A stretch of DNA of 52,734 bases from Alloprevotella tannerae (GTDB lineage Bacteria; Bacteroidota; Bacteroidia; Bacteroidales; Bacteroidaceae), in contig JABZGR010000011.1 in the NCBI GenBank assembly GCA_015259125.1, forward strand, positions 1-52,734. Direction: 5' to 3'. The notes under the pieces are model-generated. The model searched no databases, had not been told where the DNA came from, and saw only the letters and a program-made list of their open reading frames with translations. Shown here in pieces: positions 17,545 through 26,366 of the stretch. The first letter of the stretch is position 1; every line of letters begins with the position of its first letter. A program made the translations under genes and the position numbers.

Positions 17545-19076
17545 ATAAGATAAACGACAGAGCTGCTATGATCGAGGCGGCAGCTGCCAAAGTGGGCAAA
17601 AAAACATTTGTTGATGATCTTAAGAAAGTCGGCACGCCTCGCTTAGAATATCAAAAAACTTGTTCGAAAGTCGTTACGCTGGAGGAAGCTATCCGCCAAA
17701 GCGGCTTGAAAGATGGGATGACCATCTCTTTCCACCACCACTTCCGCGGTGGCGATAAAGTGGTTAACATGGTCGTGGCTAAACTGGCTGAGATGGGCTT
17801 CAAGAATCTGCACATCGCAGCTTCAAGTTTGCAGGACGTACACAAACCTTTGATCGAACATATTCGTAACGGTGTAGTCAATCGCTTGTCGACTTCAGGT
17901 CTTCGCGGCGAGTTGGCCAATGAGATTTCACACGGCTTGATGGATGAGCCTGTTGTATTCCGCTCTCACGGCGATCGCGCCAGTGCGATCAAACGCGGCG
18001 ACCTTCATATTGACGTAGCTTTCCTCGGCGCTTCTTCTTGCGACCCGTTGGGAAATGCTGCCGGCTATTCTCGCTCTGAGAATCCGAAATCTATTTGCGG
18101 TTCACTCGGCTATGCTCTTCCTGATGCTGAATATGCAGATAAGGTTGTGATCATAACGGATGACCTTGTAGACTATCCGAACACGCCTAATTCTATTTCA
18201 GAACATAAGGTAGACTTCGTTGTAGAGGTAGAATCAGTGGGCGATTCTTCAAAGATCGCTTCCGGCGCTATTCGCGACACTAAGAACCCGCGCGACATTC
18301 TGTTGGCACAACAAGCTGCGAAGGTGATCATCAATAGTGGCTACTTCAAAGATGGCTTCTCTATCCAGACGGGTTCCGGCGGTGCATCTTTGGCTGCAGT
18401 GAAGTTTATCCGCGAAAGTATGATCGAAAAAGGCATCAAAGCCAACTATGCGCTCGGTGGTATCACGGCTCATATGGTTAAGATGCACGAAGAGGGACTC
18501 ATTAAGCGCTTGATCGATGTGCAATCTTTCGACAAGATTGCTGCTGAATCAGTGAAGAACAATGAATTCCACAAGGAAGTTTCGGCTTCTGAATATGCCG
18601 CAGCTGACGAGCAAGGCTCTGCAACGCACTATTTGGATATCGTGATCCTCTCTGCTTTGGAGGTAGACGTTGACTTTAATGTGAACGTGCTTGTAGGTAG
18701 CGATGGTATCATCCGTGGTGCAATCGGTGGCCACCCTGATACGGCTGCCGACTCTGCGCTTTCTATTATTGTATGCCCCTTGCTCCGCGGAAGAATCCCT
18801 TGCGTGGTAGATAAGGTGACGACATTGATTACGCCGGGTGCTACGGTTGACGTTGTCGTAACGGAATACGGCATCGCTGTTAATCCGCGCCGTCCGGAAG
18901 TGGCAGAACGCCTTCGCGCTGCCGGCTTGAAGATTGTTGATTTGAACGATTTGAAAGAACGCGCAGAAAAGATCATTGGCCAACCCGCAGAATTGCCGTT
19001 TGGCGAGAAAGTGGTTGGCGTTGTGATGTATCGTGACAACACGGTACTCGACGTGATCCGTAATATACAGGGATAA
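17541..19076 (+). CDS. citF: Citrate lyase alpha subunit (citrate:acetyl-ACP transferase)
   Basis: It swaps the acetyl group on CitD for citrate, releasing acetate. The 511 residues match the CitF family, a CoA-transferase fold. Visible blocks include DGMTISFHHHFRGGDKVVN near residue 57, the glycine-rich IQTGSGGASLAAVKF near 276, and GAIGGHPDTAADS near 396. It overlaps citE by 4 nt and is followed 11 bases later by citX. With citD and citE it completes the catalytic complex. Confidence 0.95.
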   Translation: MNKINDRAAMIEAAAAKVGKKTFVDDLKKVGTPRLEYQKTCSKVVTLEEAIRQSGLKDGMTISFHHHFRGGDKVVNMVVAKLAEMGFKNLHIAASSLQDVHKPLIEHIRNGVVNRLSTSGLRGELANEISHGLMDEPVVFRSHGDRASAIKRGDLHIDVAFLGASSCDPLGNAAGYSRSENPKSICGSLGYALPDAEYADKVVIITDDLVDYPNTPNSISEHKVDFVVEVESVGDSSKIASGAIRDTKNPRDILLAQQAAKVIINSGYFKDGFSIQTGSGGASLAAVKFIRESMIEKGIKANYALGGITAHMVKMHEEGLIKRLIDVQSFDKIAAESVKNNEFHKEVSASEYAAADEQGSATHYLDIVILSALEVDVDFNVNVLVGSDGIIRGAIGGHPDTAADSALSIIVCPLLRGRIPCVVDKVTTLITPGATVDVVVTEYGIAVNPRRPEVAERLRAAGLKIVDLNDLKERAEKIIGQPAELPFGEKVVGVVMYRDNTVLDVIRNIQG

Positions 19077-19087
19077 AGCTATCCTTT

Positions 19088-19597
19088 ATGGGAGTTACGC
19101 TTGACCAACTTCTGGCCAGCCGCGAAAATAGATGGGCAAAACAGCAAGCATTGCTGCAGGAAAACCCTTTAGCGACGCTTGTGTGCCTGACGGTCATTAT
19201 GCCGGGAAGTGTGAAGCGTAATTCCCAATCTCTCATTGTAGCGCGAGCTGCCGTCGAAGCTGTGCGAACGGCTTTTGGCGAGCGTCTCCTTCAGATGGAA
19301 GAGCTTGATTTGGAAACCGGCTACGAAGCTTATCTGCTGGTCTCCCTCTCGATTCCCGAAGCGAAGACGATAGCTTGCGATGTAGAAGAACAGCATCCGC
19401 TCGGACGATTGTTTGATGTAGATGTTATTCAAAAGGACGGAGCACCCGCCTCGCGCAAAACGATCGGAAGAGCTCCCCGTCGCTGCCTACTTTGCGATCG
19501 AGATGCACGCTATTGTATGCGTGATCACAGCCATACGCAAGAAGAAATACACAAACGTATAGACCAACTTGTCGCAGACTATGTCCAACGACTTTGA
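19088..19597 (+). CDS. citX: Apo-citrate lyase phosphoribosyl-dephospho-CoA transferase
   Basis: CitX attaches the prosthetic group to the serine of CitD. The 169 residues are typical. Family signatures are the MPGSVKRN segment at about 38-45 and RAPRRCLLCDRDARYC near residue 130, whose cysteines and arginines are conserved in CitX. It lies between citF and the citC-citG fusion and overlaps the latter by 17 nt when the ATG at 19581 is used. Confidence 0.92.
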   Translation: MGVTLDQLLASRENRWAKQQALLQENPLATLVCLTVIMPGSVKRNSQSLIVARAAVEAVRTAFGERLLQMEELDLETGYEAYLLVSLSIPEAKTIACDVEEQHPLGRLFDVDVIQKDGAPASRKTIGRAPRRCLLCDRDARYCMRDHSHTQEEIHKRIDQLVADYVQRL

Positions 19598-21323
19598 AAT
19601 ACAAAGTTACCCTTTAACCGTTCGCACAAACCGCGAGCGCGTTACGGCTTTCCTCGCTGCCAACGGGCTGCGCTTGGATGCGTTGGATTATTATGCCGTA
19701 GTTACAGCAGTTGGCGACGATCAGATTCTTGCCGGAGGCGGATTGGACAAAGACATTATTAAATGTATTGCCGTGAGCGATACTTTGAGGGACGAAGGCA
19801 TTAGTGCTACGCTTGTGTCGCATCTGATGAGTATTGCGATGAGCAGGCAATATGAGGCGGTTAAAGTCTTTACCAAGCCTTCTAATCAAAAGATCTTTGA
19901 GAGCCTCGGCTTCCATTTGCTGGCCGAAGCTCCCAAAGCTGTTTTACTCGAGAACGGCTTGAGCGGTTGGCTTACGTATGAACGCTATCTAAAGAGCCTT
20001 CGGCGTGAAGGTACTTCAGGACTTATCGTGATGAACGCTAACCCTTTCACGCGTGGACATCACTTTCTCATTGCCCAAGCAGCGCGCCAAGTCGACACGC
20101 TTTTTATTATTCCCGTCAAAGAGGATCGCTCCGAATTCTCTTACGCCGAGCGCAAGGCTATGCTCGAATCGGGCTGTCGCAACATAGGGAACGTTATCGT
20201 TTGCGAAGGCAGCGATTATAGCATTTCCGCAGCAACGTTCCCTACTTATTTCCTCAAAGAACTTGATGAAGCTGCTACGACGCAGATGACATTAGATCTC
20301 AATTTGTGTGCAAAGCGCATAGCTCCCGCTTTAGGGGCAAAGATCCGCTTTGTAGGCCGTGAGCCGCTTGACGCAATGACGCAACGCTACAACGAACTGA
20401 TGCACGAGATTCTCCCGCTTGAGGGCATTTCTGTTGTAGAAATGGAGCGTTTAAGCGAGGGAGATCAAGTTATTAGTGCATCCGCTGTGCGCACAGCTTT
20501 AGCCGAAGAAAAATTCTCCGAAGCAGCGCCGAAAGTTTATCCTACCACAATTCCTTACCTGCTGGCCAAACTGGCAACAATGGCTCTGCAAAGCGAATTG
20601 GATACAACCCCTAAGCCAGGCTTAGTTGATCAACTTGACTCCGGAGCTCACCAAGATATGGACTACAGCTTAATGTGTAGAAGCATTCACGCACTCCATC
20701 CCCATTTCGTAGCCCTTGCTCAGCTGGGGTATCAAGAAAAGTTGCCCACATCTAAAGAGATGCGCCGCTTGGGCTTGGAAGCCGAGCGTGAAATGCTTTT
20801 GGCCACAAACAACGTCAACACACACAAAGGCGCCCTCTTTGCCATGGGGCTCGTGCTGATTGCGGCCGCACACAATTATTATATATATGGTGTCATTCAA
20901 GAGCAGCCCCTGCGTACGGCCATCTGCCGTTTAGCTTCCGACTTTCCCGCCCCGAAAGGCACACACGGCGACGCCGTTCGCCGACAGTATAACGTCGGTG
21001 GCGCATTGGCCCAAGCAGCTGCCGGCTATCCCGACCTTTTCGACAACTGGCTACCTTACCTACGTCAATTAAAGGGCGACACTTTTGCAGCCCACAAAAC
21101 CCTATTATATATAATGACCACGCTCGACGATACCAACATACTCCACCGCAAGGGAGCGCAAGTAGCGTCCAAGGTCAAAGAAGAGGCCCGAGCGTTGCTG
21201 AGCAACTTCTCCGAGGCTGCTCTGATCAAGCTCAATCAGCGATATATCAAAGAAAATATCTCTCCGGGCGGCAGTGCAGATATGCTTTCACTCACTTTTC
21301 TGCTCAACGCGATATTATCCTAA
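19581..21323 (+). CDS. citCG: Fused citrate lyase ligase (CitC) and triphosphoribosyl-dephospho-CoA synthase (CitG)
   Basis: Two maturation enzymes in one 580-residue chain. The N-terminal part (about 1-325) is CitC, which acetylates the prosthetic group of citrate lyase using ATP. It has a GNAT-like segment, then a nucleotidyltransferase domain with TRGH at 157-160 and the SASAVR motif near 299. The C-terminal part (about 326-580) is CitG, which makes the prosthetic-group precursor from ATP and dephospho-CoA: TPKPGLVD at 343-350, GAHQDMD at 355-361, TNNVNTHKGA at 409-418 and SPGGSADML near the end. I chose the ATG at 19581 over an upstream TTG at 19569. The CitG part is somewhat shorter than free-standing CitG but keeps every motif I can recognise. 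The fusion is uninterrupted. Confidence 0.9.
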   Translation: MSNDFEIQSYPLTVRTNRERVTAFLAANGLRLDALDYYAVVTAVGDDQILAGGGLDKDIIKCIAVSDTLRDEGISATLVSHLMSIAMSRQYEAVKVFTKPSNQKIFESLGFHLLAEAPKAVLLENGLSGWLTYERYLKSLRREGTSGLIVMNANPFTRGHHFLIAQAARQVDTLFIIPVKEDRSEFSYAERKAMLESGCRNIGNVIVCEGSDYSISAATFPTYFLKELDEAATTQMTLDLNLCAKRIAPALGAKIRFVGREPLDAMTQRYNELMHEILPLEGISVVEMERLSEGDQVISASAVRTALAEEKFSEAAPKVYPTTIPYLLAKLATMALQSELDTTPKPGLVDQLDSGAHQDMDYSLMCRSIHALHPHFVALAQLGYQEKLPTSKEMRRLGLEAEREMLLATNNVNTHKGALFAMGLVLIAAAHNYYIYGVIQEQPLRTAICRLASDFPAPKGTHGDAVRRQYNVGGALAQAAAGYPDLFDNWLPYLRQLKGDTFAAHKTLLYIMTTLDDTNILHRKGAQVASKVKEEARALLSNFSEAALIKLNQRYIKENISPGGSADMLSLTFLLNAILS

Positions 21324-21350
21324 ATCAACATAATATTTCAAATTACTATC

Positions 21351-23597
21351 ATGGTAGAACTAATTAAAGAAGGAGTTTATCTACTCAACGGTTCTGAATT
21401 TGCGAAAGACGCAAAGGGTCTTCCCACACCCGATGAAGCAAGGGAAAACACCATCACTTACAACATCCTGCGTGCACACGATGTAGATGGAAGTAAGGGT
21501 AATAAAATGCGCATTAAGTTCGATGCAATGATGTCCCACGACATCACTTACGTCGGTATCATACAGACGGCGCGCGCCAGCGGTTTGGAGAAATTCCCCC
21601 TCCCTTACGCGATGACCAACTGCCACAACTCTTTGTGCGCTGTAGGTGGCACAATCAACGAAGACGACCACATCTTCGGCCTTTCTGCAGCGAAGAAGTA
21701 TGGCGGTATATACGTTCCCGCTAACGTTGCCGTTATCCACCAGTTTGCACGCGAAGCAATGGTGAAGTGCGGCAATATGATCTTAGGTTCTGACAGCCAC
21801 ACGCGCTACGGATCGCTCGGTAATATGGGCGTCGGCGAAGGCGGCGGCGAGCTTGTGAAGCAGTTGCTTTGCAACACTTGGGATATCAACGCACCCGAAG
21901 TAGTTTTGGTTTGGCTCGAAGGCGCTCCCCGCAAGGGTGTAGGTCCTCACGACGTAGCCATCTCTTTGGTAAAGGCTGTGTTTGAGAACGGCTTTGTGAA
22001 AAACAAAGTCCTCGAATTTGCAGGCCCCGGCGTGAAGAATCTGCCGATCGACTTCCGTAACGGTATCGACATTATGACGACCGAGACGACTTGCCTCTCT
22101 TCTATCTGGATCACAGACGAAGAAGTGAAGAAGCACTACGACACACACCGTCGCGGTGAGTTCTACAAAGAATTGCGTCCGGGCGACGTAGCATATTACG
22201 ACTCAATGATTCGCATCGACCTCTCGAAGCAAGAATCAATGATCGCATTGCCTTATCACCCATCCAACGCCGTATCTATCCACGAGCTCCAAGCCAACCC
22301 CGAGGCTGTCTTGCGCGCCGTAGAAGAAGATACCCACAAGCGTTATGGCGATAAAGTACAAATCGACCTCGTTAGCAAAGTGAAGAACGGCAAGATGGTA
22401 GCCGACCAAGGCATCATCGCAGGTTGCGCCGGCGGTACGTACGACAACCTCGCTGAAGCAGCAGCTATCATGCGGGGCAAGTCAGTCGGCAACGACTACT
22501 TCACCATGTCAGCTTATCCCCAGTCTGTACCCGTTTACCTCGCTACGACCCGCAACCACATTGCAGAAGTATTGCTCGAAGCAGGCGTTATCATCAAGCC
22601 CGCATTCTGCGGTCCTTGCTTCGGCGCAGGCGATGTTCCGTCTAACAACGGCTTCAGTATTCGCCATACGACGCGTAACTTCCCCAACCGCGAAGGTTCT
22701 AAGCCCGGCCAAGGCCAGATCTCACTCGTGGCATTGATGGATGCACGCTCTATCGCCGCTACTGCAGCTAACGGCGGTATAATCACAGCAGCTACAGACG
22801 TTGAATACACCAACGACTACAAGCCCTACGCTTACGATCCGACCGTTTACGAGCACCGCATCTACAACGGCTTCGGCAAAGCAGATCCTCAGCAAGAGTT
22901 GCGCTATGGCCCCAATATCAAAGACTGGCCTAAGATGTATCCGATGGCAGAAAATATGCTCGTAGAGTTGGCAGCCGTTATCCACGATCCCGTTACTACG
23001 ACCGACGAGTTGATCCCCTCCGGCGAAACGTCAAGCTACCGCTCCAATCCGTTGAAACTTTCTGAGTTTGCCCTCTCCCGCCGCGTACCCGAGTACGTAG
23101 GATTGAGCAAGCGCATCCAGAGCGAAGATCTCGAGCGCCGCGCAGGCAAAACGCCCGCCAACGTTCTCGAAGCATTGAAGAAGGTTGGCGCTTCTGCCGA
23201 CAACACATCTTTCGGCTCTTGCGTATTTGCTAACCGCCCCGGCGACGGTTCAGCACGCGAGCAAGCAGCTTCTTGCCAGAAAGTATTAGGTGGCGACGCC
23301 AACATCTGCTACGAATACGCTACGAAGCGCTACCGCAGCAACTGTATCAACTGGGGTATCGTTCCGTTCACCATCGCTAAGGAAACGCCGTTCGATTACA
23401 AATCAGGCGATATGGTATTCATTCCCGGCATCCGCGAAGCAATCCTCGCAGGTAAAGAAGAAATCGATGCACAAGTCATCACGGCTGAGGGCGTAACCCC
23501 GATCCACCTCTTCTTCACCAACCTGACGGCCGACGAGCGCGACATCTTGGCGCAAGGCTGTCTGATGAATTACTACGCAGCACAACGCAAGAAATAA
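21351..23597 (+). CDS. Aconitase-superfamily hydratase (YbhJ-like), probable aconitase
   Basis: A 748-residue [4Fe-4S] dehydratase. The three cluster ligands are visible: C359 in IIAGCAGGTYDN, and C420 and C423 in FCGPCFGAG, with the spacing seen in mitochondrial aconitase (358, 421, 424). GSDSHTRYGSLG starts at 146, another superfamily hallmark. The overall wording (start MVELIKEGVYLLNG) looks closer to the YbhJ-type hydratase branch than to AcnA or AcnB. Its position between citrate lyase and isocitrate dehydrogenase strongly suggests citrate/isocitrate isomerisation; that substrate is inferred. It lies 27 bases after the citC-citG fusion and 30 before icd. Confidence 0.88.
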   Translation: MVELIKEGVYLLNGSEFAKDAKGLPTPDEARENTITYNILRAHDVDGSKGNKMRIKFDAMMSHDITYVGIIQTARASGLEKFPLPYAMTNCHNSLCAVGGTINEDDHIFGLSAAKKYGGIYVPANVAVIHQFAREAMVKCGNMILGSDSHTRYGSLGNMGVGEGGGELVKQLLCNTWDINAPEVVLVWLEGAPRKGVGPHDVAISLVKAVFENGFVKNKVLEFAGPGVKNLPIDFRNGIDIMTTETTCLSSIWITDEEVKKHYDTHRRGEFYKELRPGDVAYYDSMIRIDLSKQESMIALPYHPSNAVSIHELQANPEAVLRAVEEDTHKRYGDKVQIDLVSKVKNGKMVADQGIIAGCAGGTYDNLAEAAAIMRGKSVGNDYFTMSAYPQSVPVYLATTRNHIAEVLLEAGVIIKPAFCGPCFGAGDVPSNNGFSIRHTTRNFPNREGSKPGQGQISLVALMDARSIAATAANGGIITAATDVEYTNDYKPYAYDPTVYEHRIYNGFGKADPQQELRYGPNIKDWPKMYPMAENMLVELAAVIHDPVTTTDELIPSGETSSYRSNPLKLSEFALSRRVPEYVGLSKRIQSEDLERRAGKTPANVLEALKKVGASADNTSFGSCVFANRPGDGSAREQAASCQKVLGGDANICYEYATKRYRSNCINWGIVPFTIAKETPFDYKSGDMVFIPGIREAILAGKEEIDAQVITAEGVTPIHLFFTNLTADERDILAQGCLMNYYAAQRKK

Positions 23598-23627
23598 CTT
23601 TATCAATTTAACCCATAAACAATCATT

Positions 23628-24836
23628 ATGAAAAAGATTCAGATGACCACCCCATTGGTAGAGATGGATGGTGATGAAATGACGAGAATTCTCTGGAAGA
23701 TGATCAAAGACGAATTGATCCTTCCTTTCGTTGACCTCAAGGCAGAATACTACGACTTAGGCTTGCCTTATCGCGATGAAACGCGCGACCAAGTAACCTT
23801 CGATTCTGCTGAAGCAACGAAGAAGTACGGCGTAGCTGTAAAGTGTGCTACGATCACGCCAAACCACCAACGTATGGACGAATACAAGCTCCACGAAATG
23901 TGGAAGAGCCCTAACGGAACTATCCGTTCAATGCTCGACGGTACTGTATTCCGTGCGCCCATCACGATCCCTTCTATCAAGCCCGCAGTGAAGAGCTGGG
24001 AGAAGCCGATCACGATCGCTCGTCACGCATACGGCGACGTTTACAAAGGCGTAGAAATCCGCAACGAAGAAGAAGGCACAGCTAAGCTCGTATTCGAAGG
24101 CAAAAGCGGCAAGAAAGAAGAAGTCGTTATCCACGAATTCAAAGGCCCCGGTATCATCCAGGGTATGCACAACACGGATAAATCAATCCGCTCTTTCGCA
24201 CACTCTTGCTTCAAGTATGCTTTAGATACCAACCAAGACCTTTGGTTCTCTACGAAGGATACTATTTCTAAGAAATACGATGCACAATTCCGCATCATCT
24301 TCGAAGAAGTATTCCAAGAGTACAAAGAAGAATTCGACAAGCGCGGCTTAGAATACTTCTACACCTTGATCGACGACGCTGTTGCTCGTGTAATCCGCAG
24401 CAAGGGTGGCTACATCTGGGCTTGTAAGAACTATGATGGCGACGTGATGAGCGATATGGTATCTACCGCATTCGGTTCTCTCGCTATGATGACCAGCGTA
24501 CTCGTTAGCCCGGACGGCAAATACGAATACGAAGCAGCTCACGGCACCGTAACGCGCCACTACTACAAGCACCTCGCCGGTGAAGAAACTTCTACGAACC
24601 CGATGGCGACCATCTTCGCTTGGAGCGGCGCATTCCGCAAGCGTGGTGAGCTCGACAAGCTCCCCGAGTTGGTTAAATACGCTGACGCGCTTGAAGCAGC
24701 TTGCTTCGATACGCTCAACGAAGGTATCGTAACGAAGGACCTCGTTAACTTGATGGAAGGCATCACGCCGACTGCTGTTAACTCAGAGAACTTCATCAAG
24801 GCTATTCGTCAACGTCTCGAAAAGCGTTTGGCTTAA
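23628..24836 (+). CDS. icd: NADP-dependent isocitrate dehydrogenase (eukaryote-type homodimer)
   Basis: It interconverts isocitrate and 2-oxoglutarate plus CO2 with NADP(H). The 402 residues belong to the subfamily that includes human IDH1 rather than E. coli Icd. Substrate residues fall at the same numbers as in human IDH1: T77, S94, R100, R109, R132 and Y139. The NADP-specific HGTVTRHY motif is near residues 309-316. It is the last gene of the operon and is followed by a strong terminator. Confidence 0.96.
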   Translation: MKKIQMTTPLVEMDGDEMTRILWKMIKDELILPFVDLKAEYYDLGLPYRDETRDQVTFDSAEATKKYGVAVKCATITPNHQRMDEYKLHEMWKSPNGTIRSMLDGTVFRAPITIPSIKPAVKSWEKPITIARHAYGDVYKGVEIRNEEEGTAKLVFEGKSGKKEEVVIHEFKGPGIIQGMHNTDKSIRSFAHSCFKYALDTNQDLWFSTKDTISKKYDAQFRIIFEEVFQEYKEEFDKRGLEYFYTLIDDAVARVIRSKGGYIWACKNYDGDVMSDMVSTAFGSLAMMTSVLVSPDGKYEYEAAHGTVTRHYYKHLAGEETSTNPMATIFAWSGAFRKRGELDKLPELVKYADALEAACFDTLNEGIVTKDLVNLMEGITPTAVNSENFIKAIRQRLEKRLA

Positions 24837-24852
24837 GCCCTAAACTTTATAG

Positions 24853-24883
24853 ATCGGACGCAACCTGCTTGCGTCCGATTTTT
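24853..24883 (+). terminator. icd operon terminator
   Basis: A perfect 11-bp stem (ATCGGACGCAA, 24853-24863, with 24869-24879) around a 5-base loop is followed by a T-run, 16 bases after the icd stop. Confidence 0.93.
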
Positions 24884-25120
24884 CGTATCTCCCTACACGC
24901 AGTCGCCCCGTTTGTTGCAAAGCAAATCGGGCGACTGCCGTTTTTGTATCCTGCCCGTCTAAGCGCAGATCGGCCGCATCATCTATTGCGCCACCAGACA
25001 TCGATTACGAATGGTTACAAACGCATAAAACACGCCTCCACGGCAAAATACCTCCATCATACCTAACCAACACACCACAGAGTCTCACACAATAATATAC
25101 GCTCGTCAACCCTACGACGA

Positions 25121-25230
25121 TGAAAGACCAACCCTAAGGGGTTGCACACTATGTATGCCTGCTTATCCAGGGTTAAGGTACGCTGTGCCTTAACCCTGGC
25201 CTGCCCAAAGACCAACCCTAAGGGGTTGTC
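25121..25230 (-). repeat. Family-1 palindromic element, reverse copy
   Basis: It runs from TGAAAGACCAACCC through an inner stem CCAGGGTTAAGG/CCTTAACCCTGG to a final AAGGGGTTGTC. The element and about 60 bases after it are nearly identical to 25649-25820, so this is one half of a direct duplication. Confidence 0.88.
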
Positions 25231-25427
25231 ATCGCTATTTGTTGCATCGGGGTCGAATTGTGCCTACCCTGTCATTGTATAAATGCACATTTGATTTGAC
25301 CTACTAATCATTCCAAACAAATCTCACTTCCTTCAATCTACAAAATATCCCATAAAACCTCACAATTACAATTCCATAGTTTCGGATGTTAATACGCACC
25401 TCCCATTGCCAACCAATTCCGCCTCAA

Positions 25428-25532
25428 ACAACCCCATCGGGGTTAGTCTTTTGGCAGGGCAGGGTCAAGAGGCGAAGCGGTTTAACCCTGCCTAACGTCC
25501 CCCGCGATTGACAACCCCTTAGGGTTGGTCTT
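25428..25532 (+). repeat. Family-1 palindromic element, forward copy
   Basis: AACCCCATCGGGGTT opens and GGGTTGGTCTT closes the element. The inner stem is imperfect (CAGGGTCAAGAGG against CGGTTTAACCCTG). It faces the reverse copy 197 bases upstream. TTCCGCCTCAAA precedes it; the copy at 26060 has the near-identical GTCCGCCTCAAA. Confidence 0.85.
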
Positions 25533-25610
25533 AAAAAAAAGTCCAGTACCCAAAACGCATCGAGCAACATCCAAATAACAATCGGCAACAACAACGACTT
25601 TCAGTCGTTA

Positions 25611-25647
25611 GTGGCAGGGTTACCGCTACGCTCCTCAACCCTGCCAC
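25611..25647. repeat. Isolated family-1 inner stem
   Basis: GTGGCAGGGTT and CAACCCTGCCAC form an inverted repeat directly before the reverse copy at 25649, without the family-1 ends. It is either a remnant or a minimal unit. Confidence 0.7.
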
Positions 25648-25648
25648 A

Positions 25649-25758
25649 GTGAAAGACCAACCCTAAGGGGTTGCACACTATGTATGCCTGCCTATCCAGG
25701 GTTAAGGTACGCTGTGCCTTAACCCTGGCCTGCCAAAAGACCAACCCTAAGGGGTTGT
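25649..25758 (-). repeat. Family-1 palindromic element, reverse copy
   Basis: Nearly identical to 25121-25230, differing at a few positions, and continuing into similar downstream sequence (GCTATTTGTAGCATCGGGG). Confidence 0.88.
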
Positions 25759-26059
25759 CGTCGCTATTTGTAGCATCGGGGGCCAATTATGCACGCCCCA
25801 TCATTGTATAATTTGAATTACCGATAGGACTTTTTATCAATTAGATTGAATGCAATACGTTTCGCAACTCAAATTCCTCAATGAAATTTTCACCGCTTCC
25901 GCCTAAATCGAACGGCCAATGTTTCACCGCTTAATACAATCCCAACAAACTCAATCTATATTCCGCGCAATCCCATAGCCCTTACCCACCGCAGCAAATA
26001 CCCCTTATAAACATGATCTCCGCTCCGCACAATTCATACCTCCCTTTCAGTCCGCCTCA

Positions 26060-26170
26060 AATAACCCCATCGGGGTTAGTCTTTTGGCAGGGCAGGGTTA
26101 AAATGCGAAGCGGTTTAACCCTGCCTAAAGCGCCCCACCCTTGAGCAACCCCTTAGGGTTGGTCTTTCAA
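26060..26170 (+). repeat. Family-1 palindromic element, forward copy
   Basis: AACCCCATCGGGGTT, inner stem GGCAGGGTTAAA/TTTAACCCTGCC, end GGGTTGGTCTTTCA. It pairs with the reverse copy at 25649 as an inverted pair of about 520 bp. Confidence 0.88.
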
Positions 26171-26288
26171 AACAACCGCAAACGGAAACAGGACAAGGCC
26201 AACGCACGAACGAAACCGAAAATCCTCTTTTAGTTGCACAAAACTTCGCATTACAAACTGATATATTCCCATCATCGCAGTGTACCAT

Positions 26289-26366
26289 CACGAGCGTAAG
26301 ACCTTTTCATCGTGAGCGTACACCTTTGTTCTCACGAGCGTACACCTTTGTTCTCACGATAAAAAA
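26289..26366. repeat. Family-2 array: four boxes at 22-bp pitch
   Basis: Boxes start at 26289, 26311, 26333 and 26355 (CACGAG, CGTGAG, CACGAG, CACGAT). This box order is the same as in the 4564 array. Both arrays also lie 120-140 bases after a forward family-1 element. Confidence 0.88.

Noticed and set aside
122..26170. Regular repeats as a possible CRISPR array
   Set aside because: The repeats are palindromic elements of about 110 bp in both orientations with irregular spacing, and no cas genes are present. The 21- and 22-bp arrays have no unique spacers of CRISPR length.
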